Source of the DNA: JAAELZ01 sp965209105
Lineage (GTDB): Bacteria; Pseudomonadota; Gammaproteobacteria; Arenicellales; Poriferihabitantaceae
Assembly: GCA_965209105.1 (NCBI GenBank)
Contig: CBDBQB010000004.1
Location: forward strand, 1 to 34,453
Length of the DNA stretch: 34,453 bases
Reading direction: 5' to 3'
The notes under the pieces: generated by a model
What the model was told of the DNA's origin: nothing
The model's database searches: none
Seen by the model: the letters and a program-made list of their open reading frames with translations, nothing else
Program-made: the position numbers and the translations under genes
Shown: piece by piece, positions 1 through 7,710 of the stretch
Position numbering within the stretch: position 1 is the first letter of the stretch
Layout: every line of letters begins with the position of its first letter

Positions 1-288
1 GGACAAACTAAAGCTTGCGGGAACTGTGGTGATTGTCAACGAATGTGCATTGATCTCATACTCATCGCTAGAAAGTGGCTGTTGATCTAAAGACACTGAC
101 ACTAAACGCAAGGATTCGCCATCCAGTACCAATGGGGCGTTTATATTTAATGCTTCAATTTGATATCTGGCGACCACGCGAGTTTTGCGGGCATCAAGTG
201 TAAAGTCCAACTCACAGCTCAGCAGCTTGAAATCGGGCGCTTGGTAGTCTTTGAGGTGTATTGCGGGTGAATTTGCTTCTTTAAACAT
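1..288 (-). CDS. pepN: Aminopeptidase N, N-terminal part (runs off window)
   Basis: Reading the minus strand from the ATG at 286-288 gives an open frame of 96 residues to the window edge, starting MFKEANSPAIHLKDYQAPDF. The 'IxLKDYxxPDF' opening followed by a 'LDFTLDARKTRVVARY' beta-strand is the typical start of gammaproteobacterial PepN, a zinc M1 aminopeptidase of the cytoplasm that releases N-terminal residues from peptides. The HEXXH zinc site lies outside the window. The start overlaps the stop of the upstream amgK gene by 8 bp, so the two are probably co-translated. The call rests on the N-terminal resemblance only. Confidence 0.8.
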   Translation of the reverse strand, partial: MFKEANSPAIHLKDYQAPDFKLLSCELDFTLDARKTRVVARYQIEALNINAPLVLDGESLRLVSVSLDQQPLSSDEYEINAHSLTITTVPASFSLS

Positions 289-1297
289 GTTCGCTTGGTA
301 AAGTAAGGTCCGATAAGGATAGGTGCTTCGCACACCACAATGCAATGGGTGCTAGCAATGGCTCTCGTTCTAGCGCTAGCGTAAAGAGCTTTAACACTCG
401 GGGTAAATGTGCCAGATAATGGGTTTTACCATCTCGCTTTGCGAGACGAACAAAAATCCCCAGTACCTTGGCGTGACGCTGTGCACCGAGTATATTCATG
501 CCAGCTGATAATATCTCGCACGCCGGCGTGTTGTTGCTCAGTTGCCTGCCGGATAAATAACGATCTAGACAATGCGCAGCCAGCGTTGGCGAAACGTCTC
601 GCCGAGCGTCTTCGAGCAGAGAAACTAAATCGTAAGCGGGGGAGCCGAACAAGGCATCTTGGAAATCCAATAAGCCGCATTTTACCGAGTCACCCGTACG
701 CCTAACAGCCATCAAATTATCGACATGATAATCACGTAAGACGACCACTGATTGTAGCGGCTTTAAGCCGCTAAAACATTTTCTCCACGCCTCATTATAT
801 TGATCGACCTGGGTGCGCGTGGCCGTTTTTGAGCGGACCGCCGGAAAAAACCACTCGATAAAAAGTTGCGCCTCATCGAGCAGTGCCTGTGTATTGTAAT
901 CATCGAGCGCCAAGGAATTATCGAGACGAACTTGATGTAGGGTGATTAAGCTATCGATTGCCATCTCATATAGATGGGTTTCTTCGCTTAAGTCCTGTGC
1001 CAGAATTTGAGTGAAGGTGTCGTGGCCAAAGTCTTCGAGTAGCATGAGCCCTGCTGCCTCGTTGATCGCGAAGATTTCCGGTGCGATCAGTTTATGCTGG
1101 CGTAGGAAGTTGGCGATTCTAGCAAAAACTGACACAGACTTTTCCGGCGGTGGTGCCTCCATCAATATGCGAGTACTACCGTCTAAATCAAGCCGCCAAT
1201 AACGGCGAAATGAGGCGTCTTGCTTAAGCGGTGTACGGTTTGCTTTTTGCCATGCAGTACCGGCAAGGAAGTGGTCGATTTTCAGCTGGCGAGACAC
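281..1297 (-). CDS. amgK: Anomeric MurNAc/GlcNAc kinase, APH-fold
   Basis: A 338-aa protein of the aminoglycoside phosphotransferase fold. Visible motifs are QDASFRRYWRL near residue 26 (nucleotide-loop region), the catalytic loop LRDYHVDNLM (D189, N194) and the metal-binding DFQDALFGSPAYDL (D211), followed by SLLEDARRDV. This set marks AmgK, which phosphorylates MurNAc at C1 so that MurU can make UDP-MurNAc, bypassing de novo synthesis. The gene starts 11 bp after the glnD stop and overlaps pepN by 8 bp, so it is embedded in a glnD-amgK-pepN transcription unit. AmgK is often adjacent to murU near lptD; here murU lies at 21.4-22.1 kb, without amgK beside it. The LRDYH/DFQDA/EDARRDV wording recalls alphaproteobacterial members. 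Kinase-family assignment is strong; the exact sugar is inferred. Confidence 0.82.
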   Translation of the reverse strand: MSRQLKIDHFLAGTAWQKANRTPLKQDASFRRYWRLDLDGSTRILMEAPPPEKSVSVFARIANFLRQHKLIAPEIFAINEAAGLMLLEDFGHDTFTQILAQDLSEETHLYEMAIDSLITLHQVRLDNSLALDDYNTQALLDEAQLFIEWFFPAVRSKTATRTQVDQYNEAWRKCFSGLKPLQSVVVLRDYHVDNLMAVRRTGDSVKCGLLDFQDALFGSPAYDLVSLLEDARRDVSPTLAAHCLDRYLSGRQLSNNTPACEILSAGMNILGAQRHAKVLGIFVRLAKRDGKTHYLAHLPRVLKLFTLALEREPLLAPIALWCAKHLSLSDLTLPSEHV

Positions 1298-1308
1298 GCT
1301 TACAAAGC

Positions 1309-3924
1309 CTAAAGTGACGCTAGCAAGGTGGTTTTAAGGCATTTTTTTTGCTGTTCATTGAGGGCGACTCGAGGGTGTTGGCCTGAGATGATAAATTGAT
1401 CCTCGGCTTTTTCCCCAACCGTGGTGATATGTGCAGAGATTAAGCGAATCCGGCACTTGGCCAGGGCTATTGCGATGGTATGAATCATGCCGGGGTGATC
1501 GAGCGCGGTGAGTCGAAGCACGGTTAAGCGATCGTGGTCGGTGTTGGTAAAACGTATCTTTGGTTCGACTTCAAATTGTTTAAGTCGGCTGGGCAGAAGC
1601 TTCTTAATCGGTGCGGTATGCTCGCGCGCTTCGATCAAGGCAGCGCGCATACTTTCGGTGTGTTCAGTGAGTGTCTGCTGATCGGGCTCGCCTTGATCGC
1701 TGGTGACAGTGAATATCAACACGGTAAAGCCAGGGCTTGCTGAGTGCACTCGGGCTTGTACAATATTCTGACCGAAGCGCTCAATCACTGCGGTGACGGT
1801 ACTGAGCAGTACGTCCGAATCAGCCGTATAAATGAGGTATTGCTCGGCTTCAAATTCCTGCAAATAGCGCGTTTCGATGATCGGTAGATCGAGTGCAGTG
1901 GCTTGGCATATCGCCAAGGCATGCCAAGCGATGGTTTGGGGTTGATAAACCCGGAAGTATTCTTCATCCAGCATTTCCCAATACTGCTCTAGCTTAGCTA
2001 TAGAGACGCTCCCTGACAGTTGTTTCTGTACTTCCGCTTGTATTTCAGCTACCTGCGGTTCGTGATCGATGGCTTGCGGGTCACTATGGCCTAAATATTG
2101 ACGCGTGGCGCTGTGTAATTGATTGAGGAGGTGGCCTTTCCAAGCGGTCCAAGTTTTAGTGCTGGTGCCACGAATATCTGCAACGGTCAGCAAGTATAAA
2201 TTGTCTAAATGTGTTTGATCGCCGACCAAAGCAGCAAAATTTTCGATGACTTCAGGGTCGGATACATCTTGGCGCTGCGAGACCATCGACATTTGTAAGT
2301 GATTGAGTACCAACCATGAAATTAATGCTGTGTCTTCTTGCGCTAAGTCGAGTTTTTTGCAAAAAGCTTCGGCGTCAACCGCACCCAGACTGTGATGGTT
2401 GCCACCGCGGCCTTTGGCGATGTCGTGGAATAGGGCGGCCAGATATAAACGGTAGCGTTTGTGGGTCTTGCGCATCAGCGCCGGGACCTTAGGCAATTCA
2501 TCGTCAAAACACTCAAGCACTAAGCGCCGCAAATTACGAATCACCATCAAGGTATGTGCGTCGACAGTGTAAGCATGAAATAGATCATGCTGCATTTGTC
2601 CCTCGATGTTACCAAACACGGGTAAAAATCGTCCTAACACGCCATACTCATGCATTCTTCTAAGCGTGTGCGTTAAACCGGTTTCTGCTTGAAAGATCGC
2701 GAGAAAGGCGTCGAGATTCGTTTTTGAATCGCGGAACTTGTCATCAATCAAGTGAGTGGCCGCACGGATTGAGCGCACGCAATTTGCGCTAAAACCTTTG
2801 ATCGACTTATGATTCGTTTGGTATAAGCCAAAAACCGAAAGTAATCTAGAGGGGTCTTGAATAAACACCTGATCCGAGTTCGAAGCTAAGTAACCACCCT
2901 TTAGATAGAAATCATCGTCCAAGGCGATTGGTTTTTCCCCACTGTTTTGATGGAGTTGCTCGTCAATGAGTTGAATGATTAACTCGTTCAAGCGGCGAAT
3001 GTCTTGCGCGGCACGATAGTACTGACGCATGAGTTGCTCAATCGCCAAGAGCTCGGGATCGTCTACTAATCCTGAACGGGTCGCGATATCTTGTTGATAG
3101 GAAAACAATAAGCGATCTTCTGCCCGCCCCGCCTCGATATGCAGGGCGTTTCTCAGCGTCCAAATAACATTGCGGCTGTTTTTAAATAGCTTGAGTTCAT
3201 CTTCGGTCAAAAAGCCCAAAGACATTAAGTTGTCAGGGTTCGACGTGCCGTAAATCTTATTGGCTATCCAAGAAATAGTCTGAATATCGCGTAAGCCGCC
3301 CGGGCTTTTCTTGATATTGGGCTCAAGTTTATAGGTGGTGTCGTCAAAGCGTTCATGGCGTTGTTTTTGCTCGTCGACCTTGGCCTTGTAAAAACTCTCA
3401 TTGGTCCACGCGGTTTGCTTGCGCAGGGTTTGATCAAAGTTTTCAAATGTAGCCGGGTTGCCACTTATCAAGCGCGCTTCAAGCAGATTGGTCATGATGG
3501 TGATGTCTTGGTCAGACAGCTCCATACATTCCGCCACGGTTCTTACGCTGTGTCCAACTTCTAGACCAATATCCCAGAGAAATTGGATAAACTGCTCTAA
3601 GCCAAAATCATTTAAGGCCTGCTCAATCGGTGGCTTAAAATCATGCAGAAAAAGCAAATCAATATCAGAATGTAGATTGAGCTCGCGCCGACCATATCCG
3701 CCCACGGCGATCAAACTGATCGCGGTGTCGTCAGCAAAAAATATCGTCCATGCGTCGGTTAATATCTCGTCGGTGTGTTGTGATGTTTGCGCGATGATTC
3801 GCTCGATATCCGTTTTTTGCTCAGTCAACTCAATAATCGACGCCTGCGCTTCTATCAGGCGCGTCTTAAATTGGGGGATCAGACTATTCGCCTTATCCGC
3901 TTTGAGTGATGGTGAGCTAGACAT
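1309..3924 (-). CDS. glnD: [Protein-PII] uridylyltransferase / uridylyl-removing enzyme
   Basis: An 871-aa protein matching the usual length of GlnD, the glutamine sensor that uridylylates PII when nitrogen is limiting and removes UMP when glutamine is high. Domains in order: nucleotidyltransferase with GGYGRRELNLHSDIDLL (about 75-91, catalytic aspartates in DID), a helical linker with KKSPGGLRDIQ, an HD hydrolase domain (HAYTVDAHTL near 450 and LFHDIAKGRGGNHH near 500), and two C-terminal ACT domains (about 695-775 and 805-871; the last contains LDHPGMIHTIAIALA). It follows map on the same strand with a 30-bp gap, the classical map-glnD order. amgK starts 11 bp downstream. All key residues are present. 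Confidence 0.97.
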   Translation of the reverse strand: MSSSPSLKADKANSLIPQFKTRLIEAQASIIELTEQKTDIERIIAQTSQHTDEILTDAWTIFFADDTAISLIAVGGYGRRELNLHSDIDLLFLHDFKPPIEQALNDFGLEQFIQFLWDIGLEVGHSVRTVAECMELSDQDITIMTNLLEARLISGNPATFENFDQTLRKQTAWTNESFYKAKVDEQKQRHERFDDTTYKLEPNIKKSPGGLRDIQTISWIANKIYGTSNPDNLMSLGFLTEDELKLFKNSRNVIWTLRNALHIEAGRAEDRLLFSYQQDIATRSGLVDDPELLAIEQLMRQYYRAAQDIRRLNELIIQLIDEQLHQNSGEKPIALDDDFYLKGGYLASNSDQVFIQDPSRLLSVFGLYQTNHKSIKGFSANCVRSIRAATHLIDDKFRDSKTNLDAFLAIFQAETGLTHTLRRMHEYGVLGRFLPVFGNIEGQMQHDLFHAYTVDAHTLMVIRNLRRLVLECFDDELPKVPALMRKTHKRYRLYLAALFHDIAKGRGGNHHSLGAVDAEAFCKKLDLAQEDTALISWLVLNHLQMSMVSQRQDVSDPEVIENFAALVGDQTHLDNLYLLTVADIRGTSTKTWTAWKGHLLNQLHSATRQYLGHSDPQAIDHEPQVAEIQAEVQKQLSGSVSIAKLEQYWEMLDEEYFRVYQPQTIAWHALAICQATALDLPIIETRYLQEFEAEQYLIYTADSDVLLSTVTAVIERFGQNIVQARVHSASPGFTVLIFTVTSDQGEPDQQTLTEHTESMRAALIEAREHTAPIKKLLPSRLKQFEVEPKIRFTNTDHDRLTVLRLTALDHPGMIHTIAIALAKCRIRLISAHITTVGEKAEDQFIISGQHPRVALNEQQKKCLKTTLLASL

Positions 3925-3954
3925 GAGTGGCTTCAGGCGGCAGCTAAGGCGCGT

Positions 3955-4698
3955 TTAACTTTGGGTGAGAATGTCACGACCAGTGGCTGTCACTAATATA
4001 GTGTGTTCCCATTGAGCAGATAAGGAGCGATCTTGAGTGACAACCGTCCAGCCGTCTTTAAGCAAACGCGTGCCGCGCTTCCCGGCATTGAGCATCGGCT
4101 CTATGGTGAAGGTCATGCCTTCTTGAACAACCATGCCGGTGCCCATCTGCCCATAGTGCAGCACTTGCGGCTCTTCATGGAAGACTTTGCCGATTCCGTG
4201 CCCGCAGTATTCGCGAACCACGGAATAATGTTTGGCTTCAGCGTGGGTCTGAATGATGTGTCCAATGTCGCCCAGCGTGGTGCCGGGTTTCACAATATCG
4301 ATGCCTTTCATCATGCAGTCGTAAGCAGTTTCACATAAGCGCTTGGCGAGAATCGATGGTTTGCCGACATAAAACATGCGGCTGGTGTCTCCGTGGTAAC
4401 CGTCTTTGATGACCGTGATATCGATATTGATAATATCGCCTTTCTTTAGAATTTTATCAGCGGGGATGCCGTGGCAAATGACATGATTGACCGACGTGCA
4501 GATCGATTTAGGAAATCCGTGATAATTGAGCGGCGCAGGGATCGAGTCGAGATCATTGACGATAAACTCATGACACAGCTGATCCAACTCATCTGTGCTG
4601 GTGCCCGCCGTCACGTGGGGCTCGATAAAATCCAATACACTCGAAGCCAGTCGTCCGGCAACGCGCATTTTATCAATTTCGTCAGCGGTTTTGATCAT
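3955..4698 (-). CDS. map: Methionine aminopeptidase, type I
   Basis: A 247-aa protein that removes the initiator methionine from nascent cytoplasmic proteins. The five di-metal ligands are all visible: D93 (NIDITV), D104 (YHGDTSRMF), H167 (GHGIGKVFHEEP), E200 (FTIEPM) and E231 (QWEHT), with H76 in the ICHGIP substrate loop. Spacing matches the E. coli enzyme. glnD follows 30 bp downstream. In many gammaproteobacteria map lies divergent from rpsB-tsf; here the neighbour upstream is yciA on the same strand, so that linkage is lost. The 132-bp gap to yciA contains a weak minus-strand TAGAAT box near 4775, too poor to call a promoter. Confidence 0.96.
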   Translation of the reverse strand: MIKTADEIDKMRVAGRLASSVLDFIEPHVTAGTSTDELDQLCHEFIVNDLDSIPAPLNYHGFPKSICTSVNHVICHGIPADKILKKGDIINIDITVIKDGYHGDTSRMFYVGKPSILAKRLCETAYDCMMKGIDIVKPGTTLGDIGHIIQTHAEAKHYSVVREYCGHGIGKVFHEEPQVLHYGQMGTGMVVQEGMTFTIEPMLNAGKRGTRLLKDGWTVVTQDRSLSAQWEHTILVTATGRDILTQS

Positions 4699-4830
4699 GG
4701 TTGGCGTGGGTTTGGGTGAAAATTCAGGTGGTGCTGGCTGCCAATTTTCCGCAGAGCATGTTTAATGCGTATTCTACTCGAAAATGCTCTATCGGCTCCG
4801 ATCTATCGACTCGAGATTGCCTTGACCCGA

Positions 4831-5238
4831 CTAGTTTTCAATCACCGGAGTGGGTTTTCCTGCATCGTCAAGCGCGACAAAGGTGAAATCGCCTTGGGTC
4901 ACGTGATAACGATCGCCGTTTAAGTTGCGCCGCACCCAAGCCTGGGTATGGACACGAATGGAGGTTCGGCCTATTCGGGTGATCTCGCAATACACACACA
5001 AAACATCCCCCACAAAAACAGGCTGGATAAAGCTCATGCTGTCCACGCCCGCGGTGACCACCCGCGTTAAACTGCGTTCAGCAGCGCATAAAGCTGAAGC
5101 GATATCCATTTGTGAAATCACCCAGCCCCCAAAAATATCGCCCGAGGGGTTGGTATCCCTTGGCATTGCAAGCGTGCGTAGGGTGAGTTTTCCGCGTGGT
5201 TCGTCAGAGGAGGGTTGTTGTTTGGTTTTATCAGGCAT
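4831..5238 (-). CDS. yciA: Acyl-CoA thioesterase, YciA hot-dog family
   Basis: A 135-aa single hot-dog-fold protein. The block LRTLAMPRDTNPSGDIFGGW (20-39) followed by SQMDIASA is diagnostic for YciA-type thioesterases; D34 is the conserved catalytic aspartate. The later VGDVLCVYCEITRIGRTS segment is the usual second strand pair. YciA hydrolyses short- to medium-chain acyl-CoAs in the cytoplasm. The start lies 6 bp after the xthA stop on the same strand, so it is almost certainly co-transcribed with xthA from the promoter upstream of that gene. Confidence 0.92.
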   Translation of the reverse strand: MPDKTKQQPSSDEPRGKLTLRTLAMPRDTNPSGDIFGGWVISQMDIASALCAAERSLTRVVTAGVDSMSFIQPVFVGDVLCVYCEITRIGRTSIRVHTQAWVRRNLNGDRYHVTQGDFTFVALDDAGKPTPVIEN

Positions 5239-5244
5239 GGCGGC

Positions 5245-6018
5245 TCAAGGCGCGTAGTCGTAATCGATAATCAGCGGGGAGTGGTCAGAGAAACGCTGGT
5301 CTTTATAAATTTCAGTCGCTCGGATTTTACCGCTAAGGCTGGGGGATGCGATATGGTAATCAATACGCCAACCGGTATTATTTGCCCACGCTTGGCCTCG
5401 GTTCGACCACCAGGTATAGCTGTGCTCGGGCTGTTCGATTTGGCGAAAGGCATCGATGTAACCGACCTCATCAAATAAGGTGTCTAGCCATGCGCGTTCC
5501 TCTGGCAAGAAGCCCGAATTCTTTTGATTGCCGCGCCAATTTTTAATATCAGCCTTGGTATGCGCGATGTTCCAGTCACCACAAATGATGATGTCTTTGC
5601 CCGTTTTTAGCATCGCCCGCATTTTAGGCATGAAATAATCCATGCAGCGATATTTATAATCCTGGCGTTCTTCTTTGGCTGAGCCTGAGGGCATATAAAG
5701 CGAAGCGATTAATAAATTACCGACTTGCACTTCAAGGTATCTGCCCTCGCTATCATATAGGGCATCGCCCATGCCAACGACGACTTTGTCAGGCGTATGC
5801 TTTGAGTACACGGCAACGCCGCTATAGCCTTTCTTTTCGGCATCGTGATAATGGCAGTGATAGCCCTTGGGATGAAACACCTCATCTTCTAATTGATGGA
5901 TCTGCGCCTTGGTTTCCTGAATGCAGACAAAATCGGCGTTTTGCTTGGGCAGCCAATCAAAAAAGCCTTTTCTTGCAGCGGCGCGTATCCCGTTGGTATT
6001 CGCGGTAATGATTTTCAT
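5245..6018 (-). CDS. xthA: Exodeoxyribonuclease III / AP endonuclease
   Basis: A 257-aa member of the endonuclease/exonuclease/phosphatase fold, which incises DNA 5' of abasic sites and trims 3' ends in base-excision repair. Catalytic residues are visible: E35 in CIQETK, Y108 in SLYMPSG, D148 and N150 in CGDWNIAH, and the terminal SDHSPL (D245, H246). The start MKIITANTNGIRAA is the standard family N-terminus, which fixes the ATG. It is the first gene of a unit with yciA, with a good sigma70-like promoter about 30 bp upstream. The protein is slightly shorter than E. coli ExoIII and resembles the short Xth/ExoA subgroup. Confidence 0.95.
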   Translation of the reverse strand: MKIITANTNGIRAAARKGFFDWLPKQNADFVCIQETKAQIHQLEDEVFHPKGYHCHYHDAEKKGYSGVAVYSKHTPDKVVVGMGDALYDSEGRYLEVQVGNLLIASLYMPSGSAKEERQDYKYRCMDYFMPKMRAMLKTGKDIIICGDWNIAHTKADIKNWRGNQKNSGFLPEERAWLDTLFDEVGYIDAFRQIEQPEHSYTWWSNRGQAWANNTGWRIDYHIASPSLSGKIRATEIYKDQRFSDHSPLIIDYDYAP

Positions 6019-6047
6019 GTTTTAATTTGTGACTTCATAGAAGGTTG

Positions 6048-6076
6048 ATTATCCAATGCGTGCATTGATTCGGCAA
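6048..6076 (-). promoter_or_regulatory. Candidate sigma70 promoter for xthA-yciA
   Basis: On the minus strand, TTGCCG (6071-6076) is separated by exactly 17 bp from GATAAT (6048-6053), about 30 bp upstream of the xthA ATG. Both boxes are close to the sigma70 consensus. No transcription data are available. Confidence 0.5.
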
Positions 6077-6114
6077 GTGGATACTGAGTTAGCTATTCAC
6101 TTGACATAAACAGA

Positions 6115-6140
6115 TCAGAGAAAAAGCTCAGAGAAAGAGC
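6115..6140. repeat. Two tandem 13-bp repeats in the promoter region
   Basis: The units TCAGAGAAAAAGC (6115-6127) and TCAGAGAAAGAGC (6128-6140) lie head to tail with one mismatch, immediately upstream of a candidate -35 box at 6141. They could be a paired regulator site or a chance duplication; only the repeat itself is seen. Confidence 0.5.
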
Positions 6141-6170
6141 TTGCACGGCTCATTTGCGGGGATATATAGT
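6141..6170 (+). promoter_or_regulatory. Candidate sigma70 promoter for the 217-aa membrane protein
   Basis: TTGCAC (6141-6146) is followed after 18 bp by TATAGT (6165-6170), with overlapping TATATA at 16-bp spacing. It lies about 100 bp before the ATG at 6273 and directly after the two 13-bp repeats. It is a weak to moderate match. Confidence 0.35.
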
Positions 6171-6272
6171 GTTTGACCAGCGACTGTGATTTATTTATCA
6201 AACTATTCGGGGTGTCAGCGACGTCAATCCTAGCGAAACACGCGCCTCGAGAAGTCAGCGGGAGTAAGAAAA

Positions 6273-6926
6273 ATGAGTAAAAAACTAAAACATAAGGAAA
6301 TTAACCGACAAACAATCAAACTTATTATTGGTGTGATAGCGCTATCGCTGGCCAGTTTGACTAGCTTTTTTTCAGAGTCGGCTATCGAATCCATCAGCGC
6401 TGCGTATCACGAAGATGGGTGGGCGCGAAATATATTTGTAGGGTTTCTGTTTTCTATCGCCGCATTTTTGCTTGCCTACAATGGAAAATCTATTACAGAG
6501 ATGCTACTCAGCAAAGTAGCGGCCTTATCAGCGATAGGGGTGGCGATGTTTCCCTGCGATTGTAATGGACACGAGCAAATCATTCCTTATGTGCATGGTG
6601 TTTCAGCGGGTGTTATGTTTGGAGTATTAGCGTTTTTTTGTTATAAGTTTTATGAACGCGCGCAAGCAAAAAACCATTTTCGTGCACGCTTGAGGGCGGC
6701 GATATATGCTATTTGTGGCGTCGTGATTGTTGGGTCTATTGTGGTGCTTGCGTTGGATCATCTTCTTGAAGGCGTGATTTCTTCAAAAGTGAGCCGCTTG
6801 ACATTTTACGGCGAAGCGGCAGGCTTGATATCTTTTGGTGTTGCGTGGTTGTCAGCGAGTCGTGTTTTACCCTTGATCACGCTGACCGATGAACGGCACA
6901 GCTTGTCACCTTTTAAGCAGGGTTAG
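6273..6926 (+). CDS. Six-helix integral membrane protein, unknown function
   Basis: A 217-aa protein with about six hydrophobic spans (roughly 15-33, 52-70, 77-95, 103-125, 140-160 and 175-198), so an inner-membrane protein. The pattern of an acidic SESAIESISAAYHEDG segment before 'RNIFVGFLFSIAAFLLAYNG', then 'ALSAIGVAMFP', recalls uncharacterised bacterial membrane proteins with a 'SxSAYY..RdvFVG..' signature. No enzymatic motif is apparent. FPCDC near residue 93 is a cysteine pair at the end of helix 3. A good ribosome site (GGGAG) lies 8 bp before the ATG. It is a monocistronic plus-strand gene, convergent with yceF. I do not assign a function. Confidence 0.75.
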   Translation: MSKKLKHKEINRQTIKLIIGVIALSLASLTSFFSESAIESISAAYHEDGWARNIFVGFLFSIAAFLLAYNGKSITEMLLSKVAALSAIGVAMFPCDCNGHEQIIPYVHGVSAGVMFGVLAFFCYKFYERAQAKNHFRARLRAAIYAICGVVIVGSIVVLALDHLLEGVISSKVSRLTFYGEAAGLISFGVAWLSASRVLPLITLTDERHSLSPFKQG

Positions 6927-7004
6927 TGATACAGGTAGGGAGTGCTTTTCTGCGGCCACATCGAAATAGGGTGGGTTTGCACTTTTACGCGCCGGCGTAC
7001 GCTT

Positions 7005-7589
7005 CTAATATAATATTGGATCAAGGCCTTCTATTAGCAGCATATCCACAAGCTTTATCAAAGGTAGGCCGATCAGAGTGTTTGGATCGTCACCTTGGAG
7101 TTTGCTGAGCATCGCGATCCCGAGGCTTTCTGCTTTAAGGCTGCCCGCGCAGTTGTAAGGCTGATCCTTAAGCAAGTATTGTTCGATTTGATCATCCTTT
7201 AAGTTTCGAAATACCACACGATAGGTTTCGACGCAGTGCTGAATATTGTTTGATTCAGTGTTGTATAGACAAAGCCCTGTATAGAGCGTTACTTCTCGAC
7301 CCGAAGCTGCTTGCAATTGTTTCACTGCATCGCTGTGATCTTTTGGTTTGCCGACGATAAGTTTATCCAATACTGCGACTTGATCTGAGCCGATGACCAA
7401 TGTGGGCTCGCTTACCATGCTGCCCCCAGTGTGGGCTTTGTCGATTGCGAGCCGCTCGACCAGATCAAAAGGGGTTTCGTTTGGTTTGGCCGTTTCATCT
7501 ATTTCCGGCGAAGCGCATTCAAAGGGGATTCCTAAGCGCGCTAAAAGGGCTTTTCTGTACGGAGAAGATGATGCAAGTAATACGTCCAT
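7005..7589 (-). CDS. yceF: Maf-like nucleoside triphosphate pyrophosphatase (YceF type)
   Basis: A 194-aa Maf-superfamily protein starting LLASSSPYRKALLARLGIPF, with the second conserved block EIDETAKPNETP (29-40) and the catalytic IGSDQV (D69). The combination SDQVAVLD, GREVTLYTGLCLYN and CAGSLKAESLGIAML matches the YceF subgroup (reported to hydrolyse 7-methyl-GTP) better than YhdE (dTTP/UTP). The family sanitises modified nucleotides in the cytoplasm. It lies 21 bp downstream of tRNA-Arg on the same strand, so read-through from the gat operon or a tRNA promoter is plausible. In E. coli yceF neighbours the rpmF-fab region, which is not seen here. Confidence 0.92.
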   Translation of the reverse strand: MDVLLASSSPYRKALLARLGIPFECASPEIDETAKPNETPFDLVERLAIDKAHTGGSMVSEPTLVIGSDQVAVLDKLIVGKPKDHSDAVKQLQAASGREVTLYTGLCLYNTESNNIQHCVETYRVVFRNLKDDQIEQYLLKDQPYNCAGSLKAESLGIAMLSKLQGDDPNTLIGLPLIKLVDMLLIEGLDPILY

Positions 7590-7610
7590 ACTATTGACTT
7601 AAAAAGAAAA

Positions 7611-7687
7611 TGGCGCGCCCGGAGAGATTCGAACTCCCGACCACCTGGTTCGAAGCCAGGTACTCTATCCAGCTGAGCTACGGGCGC
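7611..7687 (-). tRNA. tRNA-Arg (anticodon UCG), CCA encoded
   Basis: The minus strand gives a full 77-nt cloverleaf. The acceptor stem is GCGCCCG/CGGGCGC, the D arm GCTC...GAGT, the anticodon stem CCTGG/CCAGG with loop CTTCGAA (anticodon TCG), and the T arm GGGAG-TTCGAAT-CTCTC. Discriminator G and an encoded CCA follow (7611-7613). The sequence resembles E. coli arginine tRNAs that begin GCGCCCGTAGCTCAGC. It would read CGA, and CGG by wobble. It sits between gatB and yceF in the same orientation. Confidence 0.97.
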
Positions 7688-7710
7688 GTAATAGCTTTTG
7701 CGCAGGCGCT

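Noticed and set aside
3458..3958. A 166-aa plus-strand frame opposite glnD
   Set aside because: Antisense shadow of a strongly conserved gene; composition is that of a reverse frame.
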